From positions 25,124 to 89,123 of the forward strand of contig NRSV01000092.1 of NCBI GenBank assembly GCA_002286855.1: 64,000 nt of DNA, read 5' to 3'. Positions 23,411 to 34,265 of this stretch are shown here, one piece after another (position 1 is the first letter of the stretch; the number at the start of each line of letters is the position of its first letter). The notes below the pieces were generated by a model. That model worked only from the letters and a program-made list of their open reading frames with translations. It did not search any database and had not been told where the DNA came from. Source of the stretch: Bipolaris cookei. Its lineage: Eukaryota > Ascomycota > Dothideomycetes > Pleosporales > Pleosporaceae. Both the position numbers and the translations under genes were made by a program.

Positions 23411-25099
23411 ATGACTTCACATGAGGTCGCTACCGGCAACGATCGGAAGTTCAATTGGGATGATGACGACGACGACGACTTTGATCTGGATACTTGGAAA
23501 GCCACTGTTGATACTTCTTCGCCAAGTGTTGACGAACTTGGCCCACTTCAACTATCACGTTGTGAAGAGAGTATGGAAACTGCTACATCATATACATCAG
23601 AGCGCAGCACCTATGGAGACCCACATTTGGAGCCTTACACCTCGCATGTCATTAATATGGCCGTTGACCAGTCACTGGATATTAACCTAGAGGACGGACA
23701 CGTACCTGAGCTAGAAGCTGTTGAAGCGCCGTCAGAAGCCGTATGCAACAACATTCTAGACACTATGATAGAAGAACAGATTGCTCCCGCACGCCATGAG
23801 TACCTTACTCACGCCATTGGCACATACTACGACGGCAAGGACGAGGCTGATGTACCAGCGTATCCTGAACTGAGCCCCTATAATGGCCAACGGTACCGAT
23901 ATGCAAAGGCATTTCAAAACGTAAGCCACTTGACTGGAAGAAAAAGAGCACAAGTATATCGCCATTCACCATTGGTGTTTGTGATAGGGATTGAGGAAGC
24001 ACATTTGATGGGTGGCAGAAGAAGCTATGAAAACTTCTATGGAGAGGGGACAACAGAAAGCCAAAACATGGACTTATATGAGCAAGAAGACCTGGAAGAG
24101 GTGCAGCCGAGTTTCAATATCATTTATGAAGAAGAGGAACAGCAGAATGTAAATGAGCAACTCACGCCGCGGAGAACACCAGCTCAAGAACACTTTTCCA
24201 GAGATGAGTTGAAGGAGTTGATTGGAATGTGGAAAGCGCAACAAGAAAGGGATGGCGTCAACGATTCTGAAGAAGAAAAAGAAGAAGAGGACTCAAATTC
24301 CATCGACACATGGGAGAAGAGTGACGCAGATGAAGAAGAAACATTTGAGCCGCTTGAAACTGAGCTCGATGACGACGAGAACATGTTCTTTATCGCTCAG
24401 CCCCTTGAACCCAGAGCTTCCACCCACAACGAGGAGCTCGACTTCAATGACGTTGTTTTTTGCGCTGAATACGAAACTGGAGGCAGCGATGAAGGATACA
24501 TGTCCTCATCTCCGCCAACATCACCTGTTATAGGCACCTGTATTGATGGGTGCGAGTGGCAGGCGCAACACGTCGAGGCTCCGGTTCGTCCTAAAAGAGC
24601 GGTGCGGGTTGACTCTATGGATGCGCTTGATACGCTGGCTGCTGTTGAGGAGTACGTTACATCGGGTGATGACACTTGCGACGAAGAAGAGGAGGTCACA
24701 GAGATAGTGAAGAGGAGGCAAGACGAGACCGAATTCGACAATCGCAACGACAGTCTATTGACTGTCAACCACGAAGAGCCCGCTACAACAACAACAAAAA
24801 CAACATCACCATCATCATCATCATCTGACGAGAAAGTAGAGAGCGGCAGCACTTCTGTCATCAAGGCCGCGGTATGGAAAGAGCTAAGCAAGGACCGCAC
24901 TATCTCACATATTACACTCACACCTTCGACCCACCTGGAACAAACAAAACAGCAACAACAACAAACACTTCCTGGTGCCTACGTCGGCAGCTTCCTCACC
25001 ACAAGCTTCCTTTACATCAGCATTCTAACTGCTGGAGCCGTCATCCGAGGCTCCATGAGCGCCACCCCTCGCGACAGCCAAGTACCAAAGTTGGACTGA
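23411..25099 (+). CDS. Acidic disordered protein with a C-terminal membrane segment, unknown
   Basis: Not recognised. A single exon of 562 residues starts MTSHEVATGNDRKFNW and then a run of seven Asp. Most of the chain is rich in Glu, Asp, Ser and Thr and looks disordered, with acidic runs such as EEEKEEED and DEEEEV. Low-complexity Thr and Ser stretches (about residues 455-480) and a QQQQQ tract follow. Near the end one hydrophobic stretch, about residues 523-545 (YVGSFLTTSFLYISILTAGA), could be a tail anchor, leaving about 15 residues on the far side. No N-terminal signal peptide. The intron-like sequence at 23921-23987 would break the frame if removed, so I keep one exon. A membrane-tethered scaffold is possible but unproven. 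Confidence 0.7.
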   Translation: MTSHEVATGNDRKFNWDDDDDDDFDLDTWKATVDTSSPSVDELGPLQLSRCEESMETATSYTSERSTYGDPHLEPYTSHVINMAVDQSLDINLEDGHVPELEAVEAPSEAVCNNILDTMIEEQIAPARHEYLTHAIGTYYDGKDEADVPAYPELSPYNGQRYRYAKAFQNVSHLTGRKRAQVYRHSPLVFVIGIEEAHLMGGRRSYENFYGEGTTESQNMDLYEQEDLEEVQPSFNIIYEEEEQQNVNEQLTPRRTPAQEHFSRDELKELIGMWKAQQERDGVNDSEEEKEEEDSNSIDTWEKSDADEEETFEPLETELDDDENMFFIAQPLEPRASTHNEELDFNDVVFCAEYETGGSDEGYMSSSPPTSPVIGTCIDGCEWQAQHVEAPVRPKRAVRVDSMDALDTLAAVEEYVTSGDDTCDEEEEVTEIVKRRQDETEFDNRNDSLLTVNHEEPATTTTKTTSPSSSSSDEKVESGSTSVIKAAVWKELSKDRTISHITLTPSTHLEQTKQQQQQTLPGAYVGSFLTTSFLYISILTAGAVIRGSMSATPRDSQVPKLD

Positions 25100-25604
25100 A
25101 ATTGCTTAATCTCACCGCAGCGATCTGGGCATTTCTTGCATGGCGTTTTATACCCCCTCTGATACTTTTTTTGATTTCATGTTTTCTTCTTTTTTTTTCG
25201 AACTTCATATTTCAATACGCATTCTACTGTATACAAACACGTGTTGTGGAAAACACACATACATGCAGGTCGCCGACATGCGCGAGTGTTGGCAGAACTC
25301 GAATATAATGCAAACGTTTGTACCAAGAGAGCGTGGTACATTTAATATTGATTTGTAGGAGCTTCTCGAGAGGAAAAAAAGTGTTACAAATCTCAGCTTA
25401 AATGAGGGATTTGGATATTATAGAAGCAAACAAAAAGAGAGTGTATGAATGTAGCGCTGGTCTTAGTGCCTCTTCCCTTTTCCTGTCTTAATTCTAATGC
25501 CAAACATCAAATAAATTAGCTTTCCTGGCGCTCAAGACCATTCAACAAACAGAAAAATCGCTCCAGCCTAGTAGAAAAAAAAGTTAATTACGCTTTCCAG
25601 CATC
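25100..25604. other. Convergent 3' intergenic region
   Basis: About 500 AT-rich bases between two convergent stops. Likely 3' UTRs and terminators; no gene. Confidence 0.5.
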
Positions 25605-27623
25605 TCACACATGGACCGCAATCTTGGACGTCATATACTGTCTAATATCGCCGATGAAGAAGCTCAGAATGACCGTGGCGCCACCAAACGCAATCGACAC
25701 ATAATACGTTAGCTTGTATGACTGGGCCCAGGCCTCGCGCGAGGCGGCAAGGATAATCGGGTAAGCATCTCGCTGGAGGACCGTAGGATCCGTGGCCAGG
25801 ATCCTCTTTACCTCGTCGAATTGGCCGTTGGCGATACCCACGACGATGTTCTTGATGGCCTCGCGGCCAGCGGGGATGAGCGGGTTGACGATAGCCTGGA
25901 GGGCGATTGTATTCTGTGCCATGAGACCCAGGTACTTTGTTGCTTGGCGAGTCATAAGGTTGACGTAGATGGAGTAGCCGATTGCACCGCCGATGTAGCG
26001 GACGCTGAGGGTGAGGGCGGTGACGGTGGCGATATACTCGTCTGGAGCGGCAATTTGGGCAATGACGGTCGAGGGGATGATGACAGCACCGATGGCGGTG
26101 CAGGCGATGGAGGCGATAGCGACTATAGCGCCGACGTTGTGCGGCGTGTTGATGGAGAGGAGGGCTGTGGCGGTGGTTGCGACGGAGGTGACGAAGATCA
26201 TGATTTCGCGGAATCGGCCACCGGTGAGGGGGATCATGAGTAAGCCTAGGAAGGCGCCGCCCATGATGCCGAAGCCTACGGGGAGGGAGCGGAGGCCGTT
26301 TTCTGTTGGGTTATTGCCTGTGGTTTGTGTTAGCAGCGGATACAAGCGTGGGTTGTGGGTGTCGTTTGCTTACCGTAGACGTTGAGGACTTGGGATGGGT
26401 AGATGAGGATCAAGGCGAAGAAAGTGCCACCGCTTATGAAGATGAGGATCATGATGACAATCATGGTTCTCTTAGCTTTGGCGAACATTCCTCGTGGAAC
26501 CATGGGATGGTCGGCGCGGAGCTCCCATACGACGAAGGCGGCCATGAGAACGAGTCCAAGAATAAAAGGCACGAGGTTGTGCACGCTGCCCCAATTATAC
26601 TAAAAAGATATTAGCATCATCTAGTATGCCAAAAACTTGGGTAAACGAACCTGCACTGATCCCCATTGAAGTCCCATCATGAAGAGGGTGATACCGCTGG
26701 TACTCAGGAAACCACCGACAAGATCGAGTTTCCTGATGACATCGCGAGCAGTGTAACTCTCTGTAAGGCGAGATGGACTCCTGTAAAAGAAGATGCATAA
26801 CAGCAGCCCAATGAAGTTCCACACGCCAACCAAGATGCCATTGTAGCGCCAACCGGCCCCATGCTCGGCAATGGTTTGAGACCACAGGACGGCCGGGCAG
26901 AAGGGAATGATGGTGATAACGACCATGCCAATATACTTGGCACGATCCTTGACAGGAACGACTTCAGCTGTGCCGGAGAGTGAGATCATCTCGTTTAGAC
27001 CCGCACCAATACCTGAGAAGACCTGGCCACCTGGAGTTGGTCAGCGAAAGCCGTTAGACCATGTGAATCCATTACTCACCAATAGCGATGTTCATGTTCG
27101 AGGCAGTCGATGTAACAATGGCACCGATAACCAATGCCAATTGTCCCGCAATAGCAACCCTTTGCTTTCCAAAGAGGTCGGACAGTGCACCGACAAAAGG
27201 TAAAAGGGAGGCAAGCGGAATGAGATAAGCGATCATGAACCATGAGTATCGATCCGCTCCTCCGAGATCTTTGGTGATGAACGAGATGATGGAGCCAAAG
27301 ATGAAGAGGGGAATCTGAGATCCAATCCAGAGGAAAACCATGCATAGCAAAGTTGTGAGGAGCTTGAAGTTCATCTGCAATTCTTTGTCAACACCTCATG
27401 TCCGCACAATCGCATCCCTCAAACTAACCTTTCCGTGGACTATTAAACCATTTTCGCTGCTGCTGCCGACCAGCGACAGTTGAGGTTTGTCTTGTTCATG
27501 AATGGGCGTATGTGTGGTTACCATCTCAAGTGCATTGCCATCGCGTTTCTCATAATCCTGAGAGCGACCGCTCGATGCAGTTGTTTCATCCATTTTGTTG
27601 AAGGTGTGGGGCCGGGAGAACAT
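25605..27623 (-). CDS. MFS transporter, TRI12 / DHA2-like efflux pump
   Basis: Major facilitator of the fungal TRI12 type, expected in the plasma membrane with 14 helices; relatives export toxins, drugs or move siderophores, and the substrate here cannot be told from sequence. Five exons: 27429-27623, 27080-27374, 26651-27030, 26374-26599 and 25605-26317, with introns of 54, 49, 51 and 56 nt, give 602 residues in consistent phase. After a hydrophilic N-terminus of about 65 residues, helices begin at FKLLTTLLCMVFLWIGSQ. Loop motif A appears as GALSDLFGKQRVAIAG. The joins restore IAIGGQVFSGIGAGLNEM, QWGSVQYNWGSVHN and LNVYGNNPTENGL. The first ATG at 27623 is used; a second is ten codons on. No biosynthetic cluster genes are visible nearby. 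Confidence 0.9.
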
Positions 27624-28806
27624 CTTGCCACGACAAGGAGAGGAGGCGTAGGGTAGTTCAAGTAGTCTGAGCTGTCCCCCAGACCCAGACCCTAGTGAGA
27701 TGAAGTGTTACCCAAGCGTCGCACTAGCTCCTATGTCATAGCGAAGTTTGTCGCGTGGAAACCTCTTGGATCGAAAGGCCAATATCACATGTAATACCAC
27801 CGCAATGCAGGGGAATGGACGGGGGGTGCGCAGTGGAATAAACAAGGACTCGGGGGCCCCTCAATCCTCCAAAACGCCGAAATCGACCTTGGTATTGCCC
27901 GTTCGGCGCCTTCAAGGTCATAGCGGAGTGGTTGGCGGGATGTTGATTGTGGAAACCTTGCACCCCTACCACACTTGCACCGCTAGCGTCAGGTTCATAA
28001 ACCTTATTTCCTGAGCCAAAGTCATTTTCCAATTTCTTTAATTTATTCATCTCTGCCATTACTCTGTGACTTGATGAGCGCTGATCCAGACCACAAATGC
28101 TTGATATTTCGTTCGTAAATTCGTTCTTTATAGCGCTGTGCTTACTTGTACGAGTGAAGGGAAGCAGGAATAGCAGCATCTCACTTGAGCCGTGTGCAAG
28201 GAAACGGGCCGACGCTCTCTGAACGAACAAGGCTAGGAAGGAAAGGGATGCTATTGCGATCTGGGAATGAGCTTGGTGAGGATGTTGTCGCAGACATATA
28301 AGATGCACAATCTGCCGGGGACTGCAGATCACCTATGTAAAGTGTACGTAGTATATAATCACTTGTAAGCCACACCATTGGGTCAATATGAAGCAGAAAC
28401 GTCCCCGAGAAACACCGCGTAAGTATGTACATAGAGTTTTACATACCGGGCCGTTGGTAAAAAATAATTGGGCCACAACAACTGGAGCGCATTTGGATGC
28501 AACATTCTTTATCGCTGTTCTGATTATGTCTAGCCATAAGAATGCAAAGTCTTGATAGAACCATGGGGAATTCGAACACTTTCGAGGATCCCTTCAAGAC
28601 CATGTTCCTTTGTCGAGGGGAGATTGGTGATGGCATCCAGGAGTAGATTTGTGTAAGTTTAGCTGATTGGATTCATCGTAGCGTTTTCCCTTCAACACGG
28701 CTAGATCGGCGGCCCGGCCACAACCGGATTTCCCAGGGTGGCAAGTTGAGACAAAGCACAGAAAGCCCTATACCGTGATATGTACTGCGTACATAGCCGT
28801 AAGTAA

Positions 28807-28826
28807 GTACATACGCGCGTATGTAC
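28807..28826. repeat. Perfect 20-bp palindrome
   Basis: GTACATACGCGCGTATGTAC reads the same on both strands. It is flanked by further TACATA/GTAAGTAAGTACATA strings. It could be a dimeric protein-binding site or a cruciform-prone element; function unknown. Confidence 0.9.
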
Positions 28827-29443
28827 AATTAGCTGTACAGTAGGTGGCTATTGTCTCATGTATTCAAGAACATGTGAAGCAGATGTGGGACCATTGAGAC
28901 TGAGTGAATTGTTTGCGGTCCATCGTTTTCACGTCTGCAGTGACATATGGTGAGAACAATGGAATGTTGCTATGGCAATCCCAATGTAACGCCACAATTG
29001 TGAACAACAGTCAATGAAAGCCGACGTAAGCCTCGCCAGAACATGTACCTACTATGCACCACGTATGTAAGTAACCTGGCGCTTAGAGAAGCAGGTCGAA
29101 AGTGTACCAAATCCAGCAGTTGAACAATTGATGGTTTTGCGTTGAGAGGGAACTGCAGCCTGGCCCATTGTGGCTGTAGGGTTTTGTTGCATGCCGACAG
29201 CCAAGATGTCCAAGTATTGCATTCCAATCAACTGATATTTTTCTTCCTATAACGCCTACTGGTCAGATGGTGAAGACAACGCAGCGTTGTAGATACTACA
29301 TACACATGGTTGCCAGGTGCATATACTAGTAAAAGATCAGCACGGCGTTTCCCGCTAACATCGGGCTAGTACTACCGTCGAAGTTCACAGGGGTTGATGC
29401 GCATTTAAAAGGCCCTAATGTACTTGGACTAAATTCGACCTCT

Positions 29444-29464
29444 GGCTTACGGCTTACGGCTTAC
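29444..29464 (+). repeat. Heptamer GGCTTAC x3
   Basis: Three exact tandem copies of GGCTTAC. It does not match the TTAGGG telomere unit. Probably a short slippage repeat. Confidence 0.85.
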
Positions 29465-30549
29465 GCACCCAGACATTTAACTGCCGATTTGCAGTCAAGG
29501 GTGAACGTCAGACGCGTCCTGCATGATCGCAGCAGGTCAATCGATGCCCAAAGCGAAGTCTTGGACGGTTTGCACATGGCATCTCTTCAACTGTATGATG
29601 GGTGTGGTTAGTCTTGGGCCAAGGGCGATGTGGGCTCAATCCATATAGGTCAAGTTAGAGTTGCATCTGCATCCGGCATACGAGTCCAAGTTGCCGTGTG
29701 CTGATTTGGAATACTAGGAAACGCGGAACGTGACGGGAAGGTTGTTGATACGAGAAGCTCGGAGGATAAGAGTGTCAGGATGGCAGAAATTGGACGAGGC
29801 TGTCTCCACGGTTCACCAAGAGTGGATCAAAGCTAGTGTCTTGGTGTGCGCCGAACGCGTTGATCATTCATCAAACTGAACCCAAACACTCACATCATCT
29901 CTTTACGCGTCCAAAAGCACATTGGTCATCCTTGACTTCTCAGACGCCTCTCTACTATGTACATCGTGCAGGCTCCATGTCAGTCTCCAGTTTGCGAAAC
30001 GACGACAGGGTCCCTGGTGGGGCTCAACGCTCGATCTTATGTAACCAGGCTTACCGGCTATCGCCCCGTCCATGCCGTACCAAGGCTCTCTTGCGCTCAT
30101 GGCATCGGCACATCATTTGCAACTTAACATGACGGTAATTCCGCACTCCTCAGCCGCCGGCAACCGTTGCTTGTTCATCGTACATCATCGTTATAGTGAC
30201 ATCTTCTCCCCATGTCTAAAAGCCTTTCAACCTTGATGGCTATCCTTTTCTTCTCCGGAACTGCGAGTGAATTCCTACTGGCGGATATAACTATAGGGCA
30301 GACAATTACCCCGATAGGGCTGGAAATGGGCTGCTCGTCTTACTCAGCAACCACACTGGCCTAGCCAGTTTCGGCGAATCTTCTGGCAGCAACTCCATCA
30401 TCTGGTATATACGGGTCAGCCCAGATGAGATTTTTAAATTTGCCGGGTTCCATCGCTGGTAGATGCCGTCACCTCAAATGTGGATTGCTCAGATAAGCCT
30501 CCTGATTTATTCGTCCGCACTTGCGCATTCTGCTCTAGCATTGTCTCGT

Positions 30550-30716
30550 ATTATTATTATTATTATTCCATTATAGTCCTGTATCAGCCGTTGGCTATGT
30601 AGGACTTTGGCCAAAGGCCGTTCTATCTAACTAGTTACAATTTGGTACGTTGTGCTGTATTGCGTGACTATGGTGCTTCGGCCTTTGTCTAGTTAAGCTA
30701 GTACTAGCTTTCTAGA
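30550..30716 (+). repeat. Diverged ~165-bp repeat, copy A
   Basis: Starts with a (TTA)n tract and CCATTATAGTC, includes ACTTTGGCCAAAGGCCGTTCT and GTGCTTCGGCCTTT, and ends near TAGCTTTCTAGA. It matches copy B (32237-32397) in the same orientation, roughly three quarters identical by eye, with several G/A differences. The two copies flank the minisatellite. Could be remnants of a short non-autonomous element or degenerate LTRs. Confidence 0.7.
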
Positions 30717-30924
30717 CGCCTGGTGCTAAAGAGCAGTTTGGTAACAGGGAGAGATGTAGGGCAGCTAGGCTGCCTTCCAGCGAGCTCTCTTAGGGGAAAG
30801 GAAAAATTTTCAGCTTGTTTAGTTTTATAGAGTAACTCTCTCTAGTTTTAATGAGTAGCTCTCTCGTTCACTTTTAGTGAGTCTTCCTCTCAAGTTTTAA
30901 TGAGTAACTCTCTCGTTCTGCTGG

Positions 30925-31785
30925 GGTGCTATTATAGCGGGCGGAGGCTACCTTAGCGTTTGGATGTTTGTGCTAGAATAGTAGGAAAGAACTATTCTAG
31001 CGTTTGGTATGGTGCCTAGCGGGCGAGGGCTTTGGCGTTTCGATGGGGTGCTATTATAGCAGGCAAGGGCTACCTTAGCGTTTGGATATTTGCTAGTACA
31101 GTTCACGACTACTGTTCTAGCGTTTTGGTGTGGTGCCACAGCGAGCAGGGCTGTCTTGGCGTTTGGATTTGTGCTATTACAGAACAACAAAACTGTTATA
31201 GCGTTTGGTATGGTGCCTAGCGGGCGAGGGCTTTCGGCGTTCGAATGGGGTGCTATTATAGCAAGCGGAGGCTACCTTAGCGTTTGGATATTTGTGCTAG
31301 TACAGGATACAACTACTGTTCTAGCGTTTTGGTGTGGTGCCACAGCGAGCAGGGCTGTCTTGGCGTTTGGATTTGTGCTATTACAGAACAACAAAACTGT
31401 TATAGCGTTTGGTATGGTGCCTAGCGGGCGAGGGCTTTCGGCGTTCGAATGGGGTGCTATTATAGCAAGCGGAGGCTACCTTAGCGTTTGGATATTTGTG
31501 CTAGTACAGGATACAACTACTGTTCTAGCGGTTTCGCATGGTGCCACAGCGCGCAAAGGCTGTTCTGGCGTTTAGATATGGTGCCGCAGCGAGCGAGGGC
31601 TGTCTTGGCGTTTGGATGGGGTGCTGTTGTAGCAGGCAAGGGCTACCTTAGCGTTTGGATATTTGCTAGTACAGTTCACAACTACTGTTCTAGCGTTTTG
31701 GTATGGTGCCGCAGCGAGCGAGAGCTGTCTTGGCGTTTGGATAGAGTGCCTGGCGAGCAAAGACTAGCCTGGCGTTTAAATGGGT
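30925..31785. repeat. Complex minisatellite, ~39-42-bp units
   Basis: About twenty imperfect units share the core TTGGCGTTTGGAT or TAGCGTTTGG. Variant units alternate in a higher-order pattern: a block of about 200 bases recurs nearly exactly at about 31067-31259 and 31260-31458. Both strands carry open frames because the unit has few stops. On the minus strand the translated core reads PNAKTALA / QNARTVVVN in several frames, with frame slips between units, so I treat it as non-coding repeat DNA. Confidence 0.85.
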
Positions 31786-32236
31786 TTTATTTTTATTGGT
31801 GTTTTTCGATTGTTTTTGTTTTCGTATGGTAGTCTTTCTATTAGTCATCAGGGCGATCCGTGCGTTCTCGAAGATTTTCGCATTTTGAACACGTCGCGGG
31901 AAAATCGACAATACCCCCTCTAGCACCTCAACGAGAGGGCTGCACACGTTAGAGGTGGCGTTAATCGATTTCCCACGACGTGTTACCCCTATATCCGATA
32001 GAAAATTGACGAGTTTCGATGAAAAAATTCAGCTTAAAAGTTGGTGTGTGAGCCATGGAGTGAGCATTGTCTCGTAAATACAGCATGGCGCAAGCAGACC
32101 GCATACTCAAGCTTGTTGTGGCGTGACATGTGATTTGCCCTTGTTGTATCCAAATGGTGATTGTGTCAAAGAACCCAGCACGTCGAACTGAAGTCAGAGT
32201 AGCTTAAACAACACTGACACATGGATCCAGCGCCTC

Positions 32237-32397
32237 TTATTATTATTCCATTATAGTCTATGTAGCTTGTGACCATGTAAGACTTTGGCCGGAGGCCGTT
32301 CTATGGGGTAATTATTTACAATTTGAGGGTTTGTGGTATATAGCGTAGCTGTGGTGCTTCGGCCTTTATCTAGTTAAACTATTACTAGCTTTCTAGA
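32237..32397 (+). repeat. Diverged ~165-bp repeat, copy B
   Basis: Direct-orientation partner of the repeat at 30550-30716. Shared anchors are TTATTATTCCATTATAGTC at the left, GTGCTTCGGCCTTT in the middle and ACTAGCTTTCTAGA at the right. Differences are enriched in G/A changes. Confidence 0.7.
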
Positions 32398-34037
32398 TAC
32401 CCTTCCAACGCCTCTTGAATGGGTCTCGTGGTATCTAAATAATTGTTGCTGCCAGAGGTAGAAGGCCCTATGTTTATCCCGACTTTCCAGGCCAGTCTTT
32501 CGGAACAATGAAAAATAGGAGTTCTGATGAGCTGCATTGAGCTTCACCTCCTACCAGACTGATATACGCCGCAGCACGCATAACTATCTGCCTAAACCTC
32601 AAAATCTATCGGTCTTGTTTGGTCGAGGGTCAGCTATCGGGTTACTTTTTTTGCTCACTCCTCGGCGGTCAAATAGAACGGCATGACCTGCTTCCGATGC
32701 CAACCGTTGAGAAAACTTTAATCTGTCAAAATCGATGTAATCAGCGACTAAAATGAGATATGCATACTTGGACCCTACGCGAAAGCTGTATGTATTGCCT
32801 GACTGAATAAGCTGTGAGTTACAATTGGAAATGTCGAGGTTTCTTACTGAAAATCAAAACAGTTCGTATCAGGAAAACATTGGTCGTTCTGTGTCACAGT
32901 GAAATACCGAAGACAAGATATCTGTCAGACGAATTACCAAAAATATGAAAGTTACCATTGACACAAGGCATTTGAATGTCACTGTGAATCACTCGCATCT
33001 GCTATGAATTGACTCGCAAACTTTACATTGTACACCTCAAGGGCACCAACAAGCGGCCCATAAGCTCAGTCTTGTAAGTACTACCTGCTCATCACAAATT
33101 TTGAATTGCCTCAGTCATATCGTTCTTGCACATTAGATTTCTTCTTATTAGACGTAAAGCGGTTCACTGGAACTCACAGTCGGTCTACATATAAAAGCCC
33201 ATCTGTAGTCGAGCTATTGTAGACAGTAGTCAGGAGTATTCCTCCAAGCTGCAGCAGCGTTAAGTCAGGTGAGTTACTGAGCAAGAGATGCGAATTTTAT
33301 CGGCCATCTATAGACATCTCTACATTTATTCTCGAATGCGGCTTTGATAATTCACATCTATCCGCCAAAACTAACACCTCTTTCGCCAACATTGATTGCA
33401 CGAGAGCCGCTTGATCTTCATTTAGAATGACTTACTGAAAGTGTTGTCGTAACTTCCAGTTCTCCAGCACGTGATGGATTACCATCATAGAGCTGTAGAT
33501 TCTTCTAGAACTTTCTAGGAAGTAGATACAAGCTCAATGCATCTTTGCTGATATGCACATTGGAACGATTAGAATTCTTGTAGACACATGGTTCCTCAAG
33601 TAGAATATTCAGTAGCCAGATCGTCGCAACATGCGCACTCAATATGCTTGCGCTAGTGTCTAACATCCGATCTGCCACCTCCTAGCGGCTAGACAGAAAT
33701 GGCTGCTCACGTGATATCACTCTCTTCAAGAAAGCACGAGGAGCCTCCGAAAGCAGTACAGAGGGGCAATTCTACTGCCAAACATATCGCTAGTACGATA
33801 AATCAAGTTTTACTATTAAGTAAATTTAAGTTTGGTCATTGTGTATCGCGAGTCCTCACCGCCCCACTTTGTTGCTCCAATCACCATGATGCCATATCTT
33901 GACCCTTATCAGTCACCTTATCTCACGGGACTACACCGCTATCATTAAAAGCTCTCTTTATCTAGAGCATTGACTTCATCCACGCTTCGAACAACAGGAC
34001 GCAATATCAACACTCAGCTATCCAATTCTCGCCTATC
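32398..34037. other. Gene-poor region, 1.6 kb
   Basis: AT-rich sequence with no ORF of note. The last 120 bases before 34038 look like a leader (pyrimidine-rich with CAATATCAACACTC) for the small ORF there. Confidence 0.45.
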
Positions 34038-34265
34038 ATGGATCACCAACACTATCAACCAATCTGGCCGCTTGTCGAAGGCACATATGACTACACAATG
34101 AACCTAGCCGCCGAGCTCTGGACTATGATATGGCCAACGGATGAAGCGCACCAAGCACATAAAAAAAGAGAAGTCGACTCGAATGCTGCGAAGAAAGAGA
34201 AGCTTGCAGCTCGCCCAGATACAGCAACTACTGTCGAGGTAAACAACGGGGGTACAAAGACCTGA
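34038..34265 (+). CDS. Possible small protein, 75 residues
   Basis: Not recognised. The ORF begins ATGGATCACCAACAC in a good fungal context (ATCATGG) after a plausible leader. The N-terminal half has aromatic residues (YQPIWPLVEGTYDY, AELWTMIWP) and the C-terminal half is charged and repetitive (KKREVDSNAAKKEKLAA). No signal peptide, no Cys. It sits alone in gene-poor DNA and may be a chance ORF. Confidence 0.35.
   Translation: MDHQHYQPIWPLVEGTYDYTMNLAAELWTMIWPTDEAHQAHKKREVDSNAAKKEKLAARPDTATTVEVNNGGTKT

Larger units (their letters stand above)
27624..30549. other. Gene-poor region, 2.9 kb
   Basis: Many short ORFs but none with motifs or convincing splice structure. The minus ORF 27736-28332 overlaps the presumed MFS promoter and looks incidental. 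The stretch repeatedly contains TACATAC / GTATGTA strings (near 28418-28430, 28790-28826, 29060-29070, 29295), a perfect palindrome and a heptamer triplet, listed separately. Confidence 0.45.

Noticed and set aside
23921..23987. Intron-like GTAAGC...GATAG inside the acidic protein gene
   Set aside because: 67 nt; removing it shifts the frame into an early stop, so it is not used in the main product.
25605..27623. Secondary-metabolite cluster around the TRI12-like pump
   Set aside because: No synthase, P450, methyltransferase or pathway regulator adjacent; neighbours are an unknown acidic protein and empty DNA.
27736..28332. 198-codon minus-strand ORF upstream of the MFS gene
   Set aside because: No motif, mixed composition, overlaps the expected MFS promoter; looks like chance.
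29444..29464. GGCTTAC repeats as interstitial telomere
   Set aside because: Unit does not match TTAGGG or a known fungal telomere variant and there are only three copies.
31090..31575. 161-codon plus-strand ORF made of repeats
   Set aside because: It is the minisatellite read through; both strands are open, units slip frame, and there is no start context or domain.
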